This document shows positions 9,118 to 18,902 of a DNA stretch of 64,000 nucleotides, in pieces (the stretch's first letter is position 1; each line of letters opens with the position of its first letter). Under the pieces are notes generated by a model that was not told where the DNA came from, made no database searches, and saw only the letters and a program-made list of their open reading frames with translations. The stretch is taken from contig JASJDU010000019.1 in NCBI GenBank assembly GCA_030065015.1, positions 1 to 64,000 on the forward strand, written 5' to 3'. The translations under genes were made by a program, and so were the position numbers. This stretch comes from Candidatus Caenarcanales bacterium (GTDB lineage Bacteria > Cyanobacteriota > Vampirovibrionia > Caenarcaniphilales > Caenarcanaceae).

Positions 9118-10221
9118 GTGGAGAATAGTATTAGGTTCACCGGCAGCGGCGGCTTCAACAATTTAAATAATAGTATTTTTAACAACCCTGAAGCTGCTGA
9201 AATGGCAGATAAAAATGATTTAGAAAATCTTGTTCACAAATACATAATCCATCGGTTTTTAGGCTTAAGTTGTGAGGCTAACACAAAAATACATGGATTG
9301 TTAAAACAGCAAGTTAAATCATTTATACAAAAAAGACAAAAAGAAAATAAAAACTGGAAAAGATGGAGCATTAGGAACTTTATAAAGTCCTTGAATAATT
9401 CCACCAAAATAAATAATCCACCCAAAGAAGTCAAAGAACTTATAGCTTTTTTATATCCCTTTCATAAACAACTAAAAGACTGCAACTCAGACTCACTTTA
9501 CCTAAAGTGTTTGGAACCTAAGACTCTCAGAGTAATTCCAGGCCCCGAATATCATGTTGATGTTTCAAATATTAAGACTGAGAATTGGTTGAAGTCACTG
9601 GAAGGCGCTGGGATCTTACAAGGTTCATGCTTTGACTTTCAGTGTAGAGGATCATGTGGCAGCCCTTATGCTTTGAATCAAGAAAATATTCAAAAAATAG
9701 ATGAAGTAACAGAAAAAAATACCGGTACAGAAAGAATAGATACTAATGAACACAAACAATCTAAAGATCCAATTACCTCAACGCCAATTACCCCTCTAAT
9801 CGAAGAAGATCTCACTGATTGTGATTGTGGATTAGACCATTCATCAACTCAGCCAATAGACAAAACAACACAAAAAAATACGAGCGATAATGATATTTCA
9901 AGAGAAAACAATTCTCATTCATGCAACGATCCTAATTGCAATATAAATCATAGTAAAGAATCAAACCAAAATTCACATATCACCTCTCCCGTAAATCATA
10001 GAACTGATAATCATTCTGCTTTTGGGCTCTCCAAAAAGAACTATGTCATTTTAGCTTGGGGAATAATTGGCACTTTTACGTTTGGTTTAATAGCTTGGAT
10101 TATGACTAAAGTAATGAATGAAACAAATGACTCAGAGAACTTAATAAACTCAAATGTTTTTCCATCTAGTAATCGAACTCAGATTTCAAACAAGTCTGTA
10201 AAAGTAGTTATTACAAAGTAG
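9118..10221 (+). CDS. membrane protein with C-terminal anchor and two C-x-C-x3-H-like motifs
   Basis: A 367-residue protein of unknown family starting at GTG. Residues 35-165 are helical and basic. A Cys-rich stretch at 171-180 (CFDFQCRGSC) is followed by a long Asn/Thr/Ser/Asp-rich linker containing two similar motifs, C235-x-C237-x3-H241 and C269-x4-C274-x3-H278, which could bind a metal. One membrane helix follows (about 309-330) and then a short polar tail. The topology resembles a tail-anchored or type II protein with a large soluble N-terminal part. An alternative start is the ATG at residue 29. Confidence 0.65.
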   Translation: MENSIRFTGSGGFNNLNNSIFNNPEAAEMADKNDLENLVHKYIIHRFLGLSCEANTKIHGLLKQQVKSFIQKRQKENKNWKRWSIRNFIKSLNNSTKINNPPKEVKELIAFLYPFHKQLKDCNSDSLYLKCLEPKTLRVIPGPEYHVDVSNIKTENWLKSLEGAGILQGSCFDFQCRGSCGSPYALNQENIQKIDEVTEKNTGTERIDTNEHKQSKDPITSTPITPLIEEDLTDCDCGLDHSSTQPIDKTTQKNTSDNDISRENNSHSCNDPNCNINHSKESNQNSHITSPVNHRTDNHSAFGLSKKNYVILAWGIIGTFTFGLIAWIMTKVMNETNDSENLINSNVFPSSNRTQISNKSVKVVITK

Positions 10222-10232
10222 CTTCTATTTAG

Positions 10233-10360
10233 GGGTTAGAAAAAACCTTCAAGCTTCAAATAGTCTAATTCTCAAAACAGGAAAGTCATTTCGAGATCAA
10301 CAAGTCTTATGAATGGACGCAAAACTTTGACTAAAGTTCTTTGAAAGAAAGTTCTAACCC
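10233..10360. repeat. long-range inverted repeat bracketing the gap before the glycosyltransferase pair
   Basis: GGGTTAGAA (10233-10241) and its exact complement TTCTAACCC (10352-10360) flank about 110 bases in the 223-base gap between the genes ending at 10221 and starting at 10445. Inside is a second perfect hairpin, AACTTT-GACT-AAAGTT (10323-10338). Together they could fold as a structured leader or untranslated RNA. No known RNA family was recognised. Confidence 0.35.
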
Positions 10361-10444
10361 TGTAAGAAAATCTCCTTTCCACTTCACACGCTATATTAAT
10401 GAAGATAAATTCAACCTTCAATAACAATCAATCAAACTCCCATT

Positions 10445-11458
10445 ATGAGAGAAAGTAACAAAACCACTGAGATTATTCTTCCAAATAGAATAGGAGATTC
10501 AGTACTTAGCCTTCCAGCATTACTCTGTTTAAAGCAACTACAAAACAAATATAATAAAAATCGTGAAATTACTATTTATCCTCCTTTTCACTTTTTTGAG
10601 GTTATCTGGTCATTCAAACTCTTCGAAACAAAACTTCTGGAAGAAATATCCAAAGTACATTCTTGGTTCTCACCGGCTGATGAAACTTTTTTCTTAAGTA
10701 CATCATATAAATCCTTAGGCATCAGAACACAAAAGTCCTACGGAGAAAATATCCAGGCTAAACCACTTTTAAAATACAACGTAGATTTACCCTATCTGTC
10801 CATAACCAAAACGGAGGAGTATCTATCTCCCAATTTAGTCGAATATCTTCGGACAAATTTTGGATTTTCAATTGCCACGATTCGGATCTTTGGAATACTC
10901 AAAGAAATGGGTTATTCAGAAAAACAAATAATAGAAACTTTTCAATTCGATAATAACTCATTAGAACTACAAGTTGATGAACTGAACACCTGGTCGCCGA
11001 CATTGGCCAAAAACAATTACTTAGTCTGCTGTATGGAAGCTGCTTATGGTAGAAAACGCGAGGCAAAGAGGAGGTGGGATGAAAGCAATTACATTGAGCT
11101 TGCCGAAAAACTTCACAGAGAGACCTCCCTCTTAACAGTGTTTGTTGGTACTGACACAAGCTACAAAATTCCTCAAACACTTAAGTCTCAACAATCATTA
11201 ATTGACCTAAGAGGTAAACTCACACTGGTTCAACTCACCCAATTAATTCGCCATTCCAAAGCTTATTATGGAAATGATACAGGACCTTTGCATATAGCGA
11301 ACCTAATGAAAAGGCCATCAATTGGCATCTATCTATCTACCGATCCTAAAGATTATGGGCCAATATTCAAGGATTTGAATAAAGCAATTATTAAGCCACA
11401 ATCGTTAGAAAAAGTCTCTGAAGAGTTGATAAGCTCTATTCAGTTGCAAAAAGTATGA
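10445..11458 (+). CDS. glycosyltransferase family 9 (heptosyltransferase-like)
   Basis: A GT-B fold glycosyltransferase related to lipopolysaccharide heptosyltransferases, which transfer sugars to lipid A-core on the inner face of the inner membrane. The N-terminal IILPNRIGDSVLSLPAL is the family's typical opening, and the C-terminal YGNDTGPLHIANLMKRPSIGIY is the diagnostic donor-binding region with Asn-Asp and Gly-Pro-x-His. The length of 337 residues is normal. Its stop overlaps the next start by four bases (ATGA), so the two transferases form a coupled pair. The sugar transferred cannot be inferred. Confidence 0.88.
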   Translation: MRESNKTTEIILPNRIGDSVLSLPALLCLKQLQNKYNKNREITIYPPFHFFEVIWSFKLFETKLLEEISKVHSWFSPADETFFLSTSYKSLGIRTQKSYGENIQAKPLLKYNVDLPYLSITKTEEYLSPNLVEYLRTNFGFSIATIRIFGILKEMGYSEKQIIETFQFDNNSLELQVDELNTWSPTLAKNNYLVCCMEAAYGRKREAKRRWDESNYIELAEKLHRETSLLTVFVGTDTSYKIPQTLKSQQSLIDLRGKLTLVQLTQLIRHSKAYYGNDTGPLHIANLMKRPSIGIYLSTDPKDYGPIFKDLNKAIIKPQSLEKVSEELISSIQLQKV

Positions 11459-12549
11459 GAAGAGTACTCCAAGTAATTACCTTAGCTGAATGCGGCGGGG
11501 CACAAAAACATCTTTTAGAAGTAATTAGTGGTCTCAAAACAGAGTATGAGTTTTGTGTTTTAACCGGTCAAGAAGGATATCTCACAGATGAATTAAAAGA
11601 GTTAAACGTAAAATATCAAATTGTTGATGAACTTGTTAGGCCAATAAATCCGGTTAAAGATTTCATCTGTTTTATCAAAATTAAAAACTTTATTAAGCAG
11701 TATGAGCCGGATGTTATTCATTGCCATTCTTCAAAAGCTGGGATTTTAGGTAGACTTGCCGCTTGGTTTTGCAAAAAGCCTTCAATTTTTACGGCTCACG
11801 GTTGGGCCTTCCATCCAAAGATTAACTTCATGAGCAGAACTATTGCAATTCTTACAGAAACTATCTGTAGTTGGCTCTCTTATAAAATCGTATGCGTTTC
11901 CTACTTTGATGCCGAGCTGTGTAAGTCAATTAGTTTTTTCAACAAAAAAATAATTCAAGTAATTCACAATGGGATTTCTCCCGTAAAAGAGGCCCAATCC
12001 GAACAGACCTCTCGGCTGAATAATGAGAAAGTGAAAATTCTTATGGTTGGGAGATTCGCCGTTCCCAAAAGACAAAATTTATTAATCCAGGCTTTTAATG
12101 GACTAAAAACTGAATTGAAAAATAAAGCGAAGTTGTATTTTGCCGGAGACGGAGTAACAAAAACAGAATCCGAGAAATTGGTTCAAAAGTATGGATTAAA
12201 TAGTTCGGTCCAATTTTTAGGTGAGATTTCACCAATTGACACACTTCTACAAGAGATGGATATATTCGCTTTAATTTCCGATCGAGAAGGTCTACCAATA
12301 AGCATTATTGAGGCAATGAAGCATGAAATACCAATTATTGCTTCTGATGTGGGAGGAGTAAAAGAACTAGTTAAAGACGGCATTAACGGCTTTTTAGTCA
12401 ATGCAAGAACGGAAATTACAGAAAAATTAGCAATATTAATCACAAACTCTTCTTTAAGAAAAGAAATGTCCGAAAGAAATAAAGTCCTTTTCGAACAAAA
12501 TCTCACTTCGGACAAAATGCTTGAAAGAATCAAACAACTTTATGGATAA
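11455..12549 (+). CDS. glycosyltransferase family 4
   Basis: A 364-residue GT-B retaining glycosyltransferase. The N-terminal acceptor domain opens with VLQVITLAECGGAQKHLLEV and carries DVIHCHSSKAGILGRLAA near residue 85. The C-terminal donor domain (from about residue 187, KILMVGRFAVPKRQ) contains the E-x7-E motif of GT4 enzymes within REGLPISIIEAMKHEIPIIA. Translation is coupled to the upstream GT9 gene by an ATGA overlap. The pair probably works on a lipopolysaccharide or exopolysaccharide; the substrate is not evident from sequence. Confidence 0.9.
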   Translation: MRRVLQVITLAECGGAQKHLLEVISGLKTEYEFCVLTGQEGYLTDELKELNVKYQIVDELVRPINPVKDFICFIKIKNFIKQYEPDVIHCHSSKAGILGRLAAWFCKKPSIFTAHGWAFHPKINFMSRTIAILTETICSWLSYKIVCVSYFDAELCKSISFFNKKIIQVIHNGISPVKEAQSEQTSRLNNEKVKILMVGRFAVPKRQNLLIQAFNGLKTELKNKAKLYFAGDGVTKTESEKLVQKYGLNSSVQFLGEISPIDTLLQEMDIFALISDREGLPISIIEAMKHEIPIIASDVGGVKELVKDGINGFLVNARTEITEKLAILITNSSLRKEMSERNKVLFEQNLTSDKMLERIKQLYG

Positions 12550-12590
12550 AGTGAACCTAACTTTCTAAAAACTAGACTCACTTTCATTTT

Positions 12591-12611
12591 GTAAGTAAAT
12601 TATTTACTTAC
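12591..12611. terminator. palindromic hairpin between convergent genes
   Basis: GTAAGTAAAT-T-ATTTACTTAC is a perfect 21-base inverted repeat between the GT4 gene and the convergent gene ending at 12604; the latter's stop codon lies within it. A second perfect repeat, AAAGTGA (12548-12554) with TCACTTT (12578-12584), precedes it. The position fits a bidirectional terminator, although the stem is AT-rich and the T runs are short. Confidence 0.4.
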
Positions 12612-13581
12612 AAATACATTTATTAGAAGTATCTACATAGTCAGCAAAAACCAAAACCTCGTGGGCAGGGATATTGGATGCTTCAGCGTAAACTTTTGAG
12701 TTATAACGCTTTTCTTTGCCTGCACATGAACCTCCGATTGTTTTTCCATAAGATATTAAATTTTTCATCGCTGATGAAGGGGTATATCTTTTTTCTACAA
12801 TCGATTGAATCTCGCTATCAGGAACATTGAATGAAGCTTTCTTAGATTCGGAATAAACCCAATCATTCACTGCAAATGCAATTTCTCTTTGGGTTGCAGA
12901 GGGGTTCTTAACTAAGGCCGCTTTCCTTATTTTATTGATTGGTGCCTTTGCTTTTAGTTCAGTAACGTATTTTTCTCTTTTCTTTTCAATCAAATCTCTT
13001 TCAATCTTTGACCATTCCTCGGATTGCTTTGAAATATAAGTATCATTCAAAATAACCTGAACCTTAGAAGCGCAGCTAAAAGGGGTCTGTTTTTTGAGAG
13101 TTAAATAAGATTGACCAGCAGTTAAAGGTTCCACCTCAAAAACAATTGGTTTCACACCTCTGCAAGATGGATTAGAGTGAAACTGTTGACATAAATTACG
13201 TTCTTCAGGAGTTGCTAAAGATGAACAATTAGAAGCAGAAGTAGCAATTGCATTAAGATATTTACGAACAGCAAAGCCTTGTTTTTGGTAAAGAGTACCT
13301 AAAAACATTTTTTCTAAATTACAGCCTTTGTCCTCATCTTCAGTACTAATATATCGGCCATCTCTAATAACATCAAAGAGATTAGGATATATAGGTCCAA
13401 CCTTCCGTTTATCGAGAATTTCTCTCCCGGAGGGTGTTACATAAAATCGCTTACTACCTTGATACTTAATGGCTAGCTTTTTTGATGCTTCCTTAGAGTT
13501 TTTATTTTCTTCAGCATCCATAGGAGTTGCTGAAAAGAGACTACTCATTATTAACAAACAAGTAAATATTTTCTTAATCAT
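12604..13581 (-). CDS. secreted protein of unknown function
   Basis: A 325-residue protein with a classic Sec signal: basic MIKK, a hydrophobic core (IFTCLLIMSSLFSA) and likely cleavage around residues 22-24. The mature part is basic, with many Lys-rich helices, and holds about ten cysteines, including paired ones near residues 118, 130 and 139 and the terminal CICK, so disulfides are likely in the periplasm or outside. No family is recognised. It stands alone, convergent with the glycosyltransferase pair. Confidence 0.75.
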   Translation of the reverse strand: MIKKIFTCLLIMSSLFSATPMDAEENKNSKEASKKLAIKYQGSKRFYVTPSGREILDKRKVGPIYPNLFDVIRDGRYISTEDEDKGCNLEKMFLGTLYQKQGFAVRKYLNAIATSASNCSSLATPEERNLCQQFHSNPSCRGVKPIVFEVEPLTAGQSYLTLKKQTPFSCASKVQVILNDTYISKQSEEWSKIERDLIEKKREKYVTELKAKAPINKIRKAALVKNPSATQREIAFAVNDWVYSESKKASFNVPDSEIQSIVEKRYTPSSAMKNLISYGKTIGGSCAGKEKRYNSKVYAEASNIPAHEVLVFADYVDTSNKCICK

Positions 13582-13784
13582 TCAAGTAAATACCTTGGAA
13601 ATTGGGAATTTCATTAAAAAATTACTATTAATCTCTTAATTTTTGATAACCGCTAGGGCTAAAATAAATAAAATGTTAACTTAAACTTGCGATACAATTT
13701 ATCTAAAATATTATTTTTAACTAAAATCCAAGATTACTTTTATGGAGTATTCTTGAATTGCGATCCCTGAGCGAGGTAAAAGTT

Positions 13785-14261
13785 ATGAGCGAACAAGATC
13801 CAAAACTAGTACCATGTTTGGTAGACAGAGGGGTTATTTTCAATAAAAAAGACATTGTTAGACTTCTTCAAGGTTTAGATCATGTTGAATATACTGAATA
13901 TTCCAATGGGCAGACTTTGGTCCAAAGAGAAGGTTATGTTGTAGAAATTTTCGAAGATTCTCATGAGGCCAGCTTGTTTTTTAACCGTCGGATTCACATT
14001 AACGTCAACTCTTTTGAGTATTTAAAGGTTAATTACAATTTTAATAATCAAAATAAAAAGAAATTAGACATAGTCAGTCCGAGCACAATTAAACCCGATA
14101 ATTATGAAATAGAATTGTTTATGGAAGGTGGAAGACGAGTTTCATTAAAACCACTTAACGATCCAATTGATAATCCAGCGGCTTTAATAAACGAAGTAGA
14201 AGAAAGAAGAAGAGCTCTCAACGAGTGGGAAGAAGTTACCGCTGATGTTGATGAAGATTAA
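13785..14261 (+). CDS. hypothetical soluble protein, acidic C-terminus
   Basis: A 158-residue protein when started at the ATG at 13785. This ATG has a strong GCGAGGT ribosome binding site 8 bases upstream, so the longer frame from a TTG at 13758 (nine extra residues) is unlikely. Residues 1-110 alternate strand-like segments. The C-terminal third has a charged helix (EVEERRRALNEWEEV) ending in an acidic DVDED tail. No membrane segment or family is recognised. Confidence 0.7.
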   Translation: MSEQDPKLVPCLVDRGVIFNKKDIVRLLQGLDHVEYTEYSNGQTLVQREGYVVEIFEDSHEASLFFNRRIHINVNSFEYLKVNYNFNNQNKKKLDIVSPSTIKPDNYEIELFMEGGRRVSLKPLNDPIDNPAALINEVEERRRALNEWEEVTADVDED

Positions 14262-14316
14262 ATACAAAATTAATACATTTTGAAAGCATTTTAGGGAAGA
14301 TAGCCTATTAAGTAAC

Positions 14317-14338
14317 AACTATACTTTCGGATATAGTT
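14317..14338. terminator. hairpin between convergent genes
   Basis: AACTATA and TATAGTT pair perfectly over 7 bases around an 8-base loop containing TTCG. It lies in the 110-base gap between the unknown gene ending at 14261 and the TolC-like gene ending at 14372 on the other strand, where a shared terminator is expected. The following T run is short (TTTGTC). Confidence 0.4.
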
Positions 14339-14371
14339 TGTCTCATTTGAGTCTCAACAATTTGATCAAAA

Positions 14372-16195
14372 CTAAAGTTTGATTTTAGAAATATTGTTAC
14401 CAGAAGCATATTTATACTCTGCAAGATGTCTATTATAGTCAGCGATAGCGCTAGCAAGTCTCAACTCTGCATCTGCAAGCTCCGATTGTCTTGTAAGAAC
14501 TAAAAAAGTAGTTGACATTCCAACTGAATATCTCTTCTCTTCTGCTTTTAGCTGAATTCTTGCATCCTGTACCGCCGAGAGACCAGTGTTAATTCTTTGT
14601 TCATCCACTTTAATTGAATTAAAAGCATTAACTACTTCTAACTTAATTTCCTGAATTAGTTTATTTATTTCATCAGATAAAATTTTTCTCTCTAGCCTAT
14701 TTTTGGCAACCTTCTTTCTAACCACATAAGGTGCAACTGGCCAACTGACAGTTACTCCAGCTCTAACCATTCTAAAGTCATTACTCAAAGCAATATCTAA
14801 ATTATCACCATAATTACCAATAAACCTTGGATTTATAGTTTGTCCTGCAGTTAAGGAGTTATTTATATTTACTGGATTCCCAGCTAGTCCAGTCATTGAG
14901 TATTGAACACCTAAGTCAAATTGTGGTAGCCCATCATTCACAATAAAGGTCCTATTAATTCTGTTGATTTTCTGTTCTTCCAGTATTTGCTTCAACTCTG
15001 GCCTTTTATTTAAAGCCTCTAAGATTGCGTCTTCTAAAGAAAGATAACTATCAGTCAATTGCTTCAGCCTATTTGAAGGAATTAAACTTTTTTCCCATAA
15101 CTCAGAGAACTGATTTGGCGAAATTAAAAGTTTCAAGTCATTTTCTTTTCTAAAAAGTTTTTCTTCGGATATTGCTAAATCTTCAATTCTTTTTTGTTTC
15201 ACTGCGTTTGCAGAAACAATCTCTACTTTAGGTGCTTTCCCAACTTCAACAAATCTCTCTATTCTTTTTATTTGCTCAGAAGCTAAATGAATTAGCTTTT
15301 GATTAATTTCCACCTCTTTTCTTCTAAAAAGTAAATCCCAATAAGCACTTTCGGTTTTTTGTAATACCTCTGCTAATTTTTGTTGAAATTCATAATTAGT
15401 TATATATCGATCCAAATTCTTAACCTTAAGTTCTTTTCTAGTTTCATCAATTAATAAATTTCTCAACAAAGGTTGTTTAATTTCAAAGTTAAATGTACTT
15501 GAATATTCAGGGCTTACGAATTGAAAAACATTATTGGTTCTATATTTTTGATTTTTGAACTCAAAGATATAATTAGCACCAGTTGGTAACTCCCCTTTTA
15601 AAAAAGAGTTCAATTGCCAAGATTTACTATCTACAGAGCCATTATTACCCCCGTCAATCAAGTTGGCAATTGGGGTTATTTCATTTTCAAAGAAACTATT
15701 AAAACCAATTTTTGGTATGTAATTACCTTTCACGATCTGAAAATCTAAATCAGCAATTTTTTTTCTACTTTCACTTATTTGAACCTCTAGATTTGAGTCA
15801 ATAGCATATTGAAGCGTATCTTCCAAAGAAATTTTCATTTCATCTTTAACAAAACTATTAACTGATAAGGACAACCTGTCTTCACTTTTGGGTACTAAAT
15901 CATCACTTCCCGCCTGGACCTGTCCTAAAGCTTTTTGGGTAAATAGACCATTGGCTACTTCAGCTTTTTTTAATTTTATTGCAGCAAATCTTGAGGATGA
16001 GTTTTTGAGATTTTTCTCTTGAATCTCTTGATTAAATTGAACATTAGCTTCTCTAAGACCCTTGAATGATGAAAAGTCTTCTTGTGCCATCAATTGATTT
16101 ATAGGGAGTATAAGAACTACAAAAACAATTAAAAAAGATTTACATCTCCCAAGACCTCGATATAAGCTACTAAAAGTTTTTTTTAAGTTCTTCAC
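14372..16195 (-). CDS. TolC-family outer membrane efflux/secretion channel
   Basis: A 607-residue outer membrane channel. A signal peptide with a hydrophobic core near residues 19-37 ends at a likely MAQ-ED cleavage site. After a linker of about 90 residues come two outer-membrane-efflux repeats (about 105-340 and 385-605). The typical opening ISLEDTLQYAIDSNLEVQISE and the helix after YWDLLFRRKEVEINQKLI are both seen. TolC trimers form the exit duct of tripartite exporters. It is divergent, across 171 bases, from the kinase-HlyD-glycosyltransferase operon, which makes it the likely outer membrane partner of that adaptor. Confidence 0.9.
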   Translation of the reverse strand: MKNLKKTFSSLYRGLGRCKSFLIVFVVLILPINQLMAQEDFSSFKGLREANVQFNQEIQEKNLKNSSSRFAAIKLKKAEVANGLFTQKALGQVQAGSDDLVPKSEDRLSLSVNSFVKDEMKISLEDTLQYAIDSNLEVQISESRKKIADLDFQIVKGNYIPKIGFNSFFENEITPIANLIDGGNNGSVDSKSWQLNSFLKGELPTGANYIFEFKNQKYRTNNVFQFVSPEYSSTFNFEIKQPLLRNLLIDETRKELKVKNLDRYITNYEFQQKLAEVLQKTESAYWDLLFRRKEVEINQKLIHLASEQIKRIERFVEVGKAPKVEIVSANAVKQKRIEDLAISEEKLFRKENDLKLLISPNQFSELWEKSLIPSNRLKQLTDSYLSLEDAILEALNKRPELKQILEEQKINRINRTFIVNDGLPQFDLGVQYSMTGLAGNPVNINNSLTAGQTINPRFIGNYGDNLDIALSNDFRMVRAGVTVSWPVAPYVVRKKVAKNRLERKILSDEINKLIQEIKLEVVNAFNSIKVDEQRINTGLSAVQDARIQLKAEEKRYSVGMSTTFLVLTRQSELADAELRLASAIADYNRHLAEYKYASGNNISKIKL

Positions 16196-16366
16196 TAAAT
16201 AAAGAGATTACAAACCAGTTAATGAAAACCATGATTTCAACTTTCCACTGTTTTCCTAAAAGGAATTAATCAAATTAGGGTAAACACCAAGAAAATAGTT
16301 AAATAAATTTTAGTTATTGTCTCTTACTCGGGAATACATTATGAGAACCTAACTAATTGAAACAAA

Positions 16367-18895
16367 TTGAAGGATCCCACAAAGCATTACTATAAATATT
16401 CACTGATTCTTTCACTAAGTCTCTTAATTGGACTTCTTTTTGCATCATCATTTTATTTAATTAGTGAACTGAACAAATTCAGCAACTATCCTAAAGTTCT
16501 TCAAGCATCACAGCGACAACTGACTTTAAGTCAAAAATTATTGGCTCAAGTAGCAATTGCCACTTTTAATACTAATTTTGAAAAAAGAAGCTACCAAGTC
16601 AACAAAATCGAAAAATCTTTATCAAGATTCACTAAATCAAATAACTTATTAAGAGGACAAGCTAGGTATATAAGTTCATCTGGTTTAAATGCAAATAATA
16701 TATTTAAAAAATACATTGAGATTGATAATCAAATATCGATTTTAAAGAACAAATCCAATGAATTAATTGAATTAATTCATCAAGAGAGCGCACAAAAATT
16801 ACTGGTTGACAAATTTCACGAGATAGAATCAAGTCACAAGGACCTTTTTAATGAAATTAGCAATGTACACTCTTTTTATCTTTCAGAGAGTGAAAAGAGA
16901 ATTAATCATTTAAAATTTTCAATTTTTCTTATTTTCTTTTTAATCATTTTTACTAGCTTTATTTTGTGGAAGCTAATAGTGCAACCAACATCAAACAAAA
17001 TTAGGAATGAAATTGAAAACACTAAAGAAGAGGTTTCCGAATTAACTAGTATTAGCAAGGAAGCTTTGAAAAAAATTGATCTTAAAAACAAAGTTCTACA
17101 AACTCTAAACCAAGAAACAAGAATATCTTTAAATGGCATTATTGGAATGACAGAGATGCTTTTTGATACTCCTCTGACCAATGAGCAGAAAGAATATCTA
17201 ACCTCAGTTAGCAATTCGGCAATACAAATTCAAGCAGTTCTTGATGATGCACTTGATTTATTCAAAATTGAACAAGGCAATTTTGAGATAAGAACGTCCT
17301 ACCTTGATTTAAGAAGAATAATTGAAGATTGCTGTGAGGCTTTGTCTTCTAAATCAGAAAATAAGAGTATCGAAATACTAACTAATTATCCAGTAACTCA
17401 AGAAACTCACTTTATTGGTGATGCAAAGAGAATAAGACAAATAATTACAAATCTATTGAATATTTTTCTTGAAGTCTCTAATAATGGTTGTATAAATATT
17501 CAGGTTCATTGTGAATCACCTGACGAACTTTATTATCAATCTAATGCAAAAATCAACTTTTCTGTTCAGTCAGATTTCACCACAAAAATAGATGAGCTTG
17601 AAGATTTAAGTAACAATGGCCTTGATTTAACATTCCAAACAGCTCAGAAATTAGCAGATCTTATGGATGGAACCATTGAATTTCATGGCGCAGATTCAAA
17701 TAAAGCATTTGAACTTAAGCTCAATATACCTCTACCAATTGATAGAAACTTTAATAGAAGTAATGATGAAAAAATTTTCAAGTCAATTCAAGGTAATGAG
17801 ATATTAATTATAGACAATAATAAAACAACTCGAGAAAGCCTCCTAAGTTCACTAAAATCAATGAAGTTTGAAGCATCTGCAACAACAAGCGTTGATTACA
17901 CAATAATAGATATAGCCAAAAGAAAAAGAATTTCAGAGAATAAACTTATCTTGCTAGTTAACTTAGAAGATAATGTTGAACAGGAAATCAATAAGCTGAT
18001 AAATGAAGATTGCTTCAATGATATCAAAGTACTTGTAAGCGTTTCTCCTTCTCATAGAGAGCTAATCAACAGAAGGAAAGATCGCTATAAAGATTTAAAA
18101 ATTTTGTACAAACCCATAAGGATGACAAAGCTTATTGAATACTGTTGTGAACTCAACAATCTAGATAGAATCAGTATACCGCCTGTCTCACAAATATCTA
18201 AAACTAACAAAGTGAAAGCTTTAGTTGTTGAGGATTATATTATCAACCAAAAAGTCATTACGCACATGCTTCAAAAACTAGGATGTGATGTAACTACTGT
18301 ATCCGGTGGAGTCAATGCACTAGAGAAGTTAAAAGAAACCAAATACGAAATTATTTTTATGGACTCTCAAATGCCAGGAATGAACGGATATCAAACGACC
18401 CAAGAAATTCGATGTTCTTCTAATGAAGTTAAAGATATTCCAATTATTGGGATGATAAGTAATGTATCAAGTTCAGAAAAAGACAAATGTATTAGTTCCG
18501 GAATGAACGCGTTCATTGAAACACCAATTAAAGTTGAAGATTTAGAATCAATGTTAATTTCGTTTGTTCCTCAATCAAACTGCTCTATTGAAAACTTTTT
18601 AACCAAAGGCGAGATTGAAAACATTGGTAAGGCCGACTTCATCTGTAACGTAATTGAAAAATTTATTAATTCTACAAAAGATGACTTGGACTATATAGAA
18701 AAAGCTCTTAGTAATAACGACTATAAGAAAGTAAAGCTTATTTCAAATAGAATCAAGGGATCGGCAGCGCAATTAGGAGCTAACCGCCTAGAGTCCATAT
18801 GTGAACAAATAGAAGATCAATCCAATCAATCGTCAATTAACAAACTTCATAAAGACCTATTGAGAGAGTTTGAAAAAATCAAAATAAGCAAGTAA
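16367..18895 (+). CDS. degenerate membrane hybrid histidine kinase (HK-REC-REC-HPt) without phosphotransfer residues
   Basis: An 842-residue protein starting at TTG; an in-frame stop just upstream and no early ATG leave little choice. Order: membrane helix 12-33, periplasmic helical sensor with QRQLTLSQK resembling PilJ-type domains, membrane helix 184-205, dimerisation helices 230-305, ATPase-like domain 345-455, receiver-like 478-600, receiver 615-735 and HPt-like domain 755-840. The H-box His is Gln249, the ATPase DxGxG motif is absent and GLGL is GLDL. The first receiver lacks its Asp, and the HPt His is Asn794. Only Asp666 of the second receiver remains, and its Lys is Thr719. It leads the adaptor and synthase operon, so a phosphorylation-independent regulatory role is inferred. 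Confidence 0.85.
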   Translation: MKDPTKHYYKYSLILSLSLLIGLLFASSFYLISELNKFSNYPKVLQASQRQLTLSQKLLAQVAIATFNTNFEKRSYQVNKIEKSLSRFTKSNNLLRGQARYISSSGLNANNIFKKYIEIDNQISILKNKSNELIELIHQESAQKLLVDKFHEIESSHKDLFNEISNVHSFYLSESEKRINHLKFSIFLIFFLIIFTSFILWKLIVQPTSNKIRNEIENTKEEVSELTSISKEALKKIDLKNKVLQTLNQETRISLNGIIGMTEMLFDTPLTNEQKEYLTSVSNSAIQIQAVLDDALDLFKIEQGNFEIRTSYLDLRRIIEDCCEALSSKSENKSIEILTNYPVTQETHFIGDAKRIRQIITNLLNIFLEVSNNGCINIQVHCESPDELYYQSNAKINFSVQSDFTTKIDELEDLSNNGLDLTFQTAQKLADLMDGTIEFHGADSNKAFELKLNIPLPIDRNFNRSNDEKIFKSIQGNEILIIDNNKTTRESLLSSLKSMKFEASATTSVDYTIIDIAKRKRISENKLILLVNLEDNVEQEINKLINEDCFNDIKVLVSVSPSHRELINRRKDRYKDLKILYKPIRMTKLIEYCCELNNLDRISIPPVSQISKTNKVKALVVEDYIINQKVITHMLQKLGCDVTTVSGGVNALEKLKETKYEIIFMDSQMPGMNGYQTTQEIRCSSNEVKDIPIIGMISNVSSSEKDKCISSGMNAFIETPIKVEDLESMLISFVPQSNCSIENFLTKGEIENIGKADFICNVIEKFINSTKDDLDYIEKALSNNDYKKVKLISNRIKGSAAQLGANRLESICEQIEDQSNQSSINKLHKDLLREFEKIKISK

Positions 18896-18902
18896 GTTCA
18901 TC

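Noticed and set aside
13758-13784. N-terminal extension from TTG 13758 for the gene at 13785
   Set aside because: The ATG at 13785 has a strong GCGAGGT ribosome binding site at ideal spacing, while the TTG has none.
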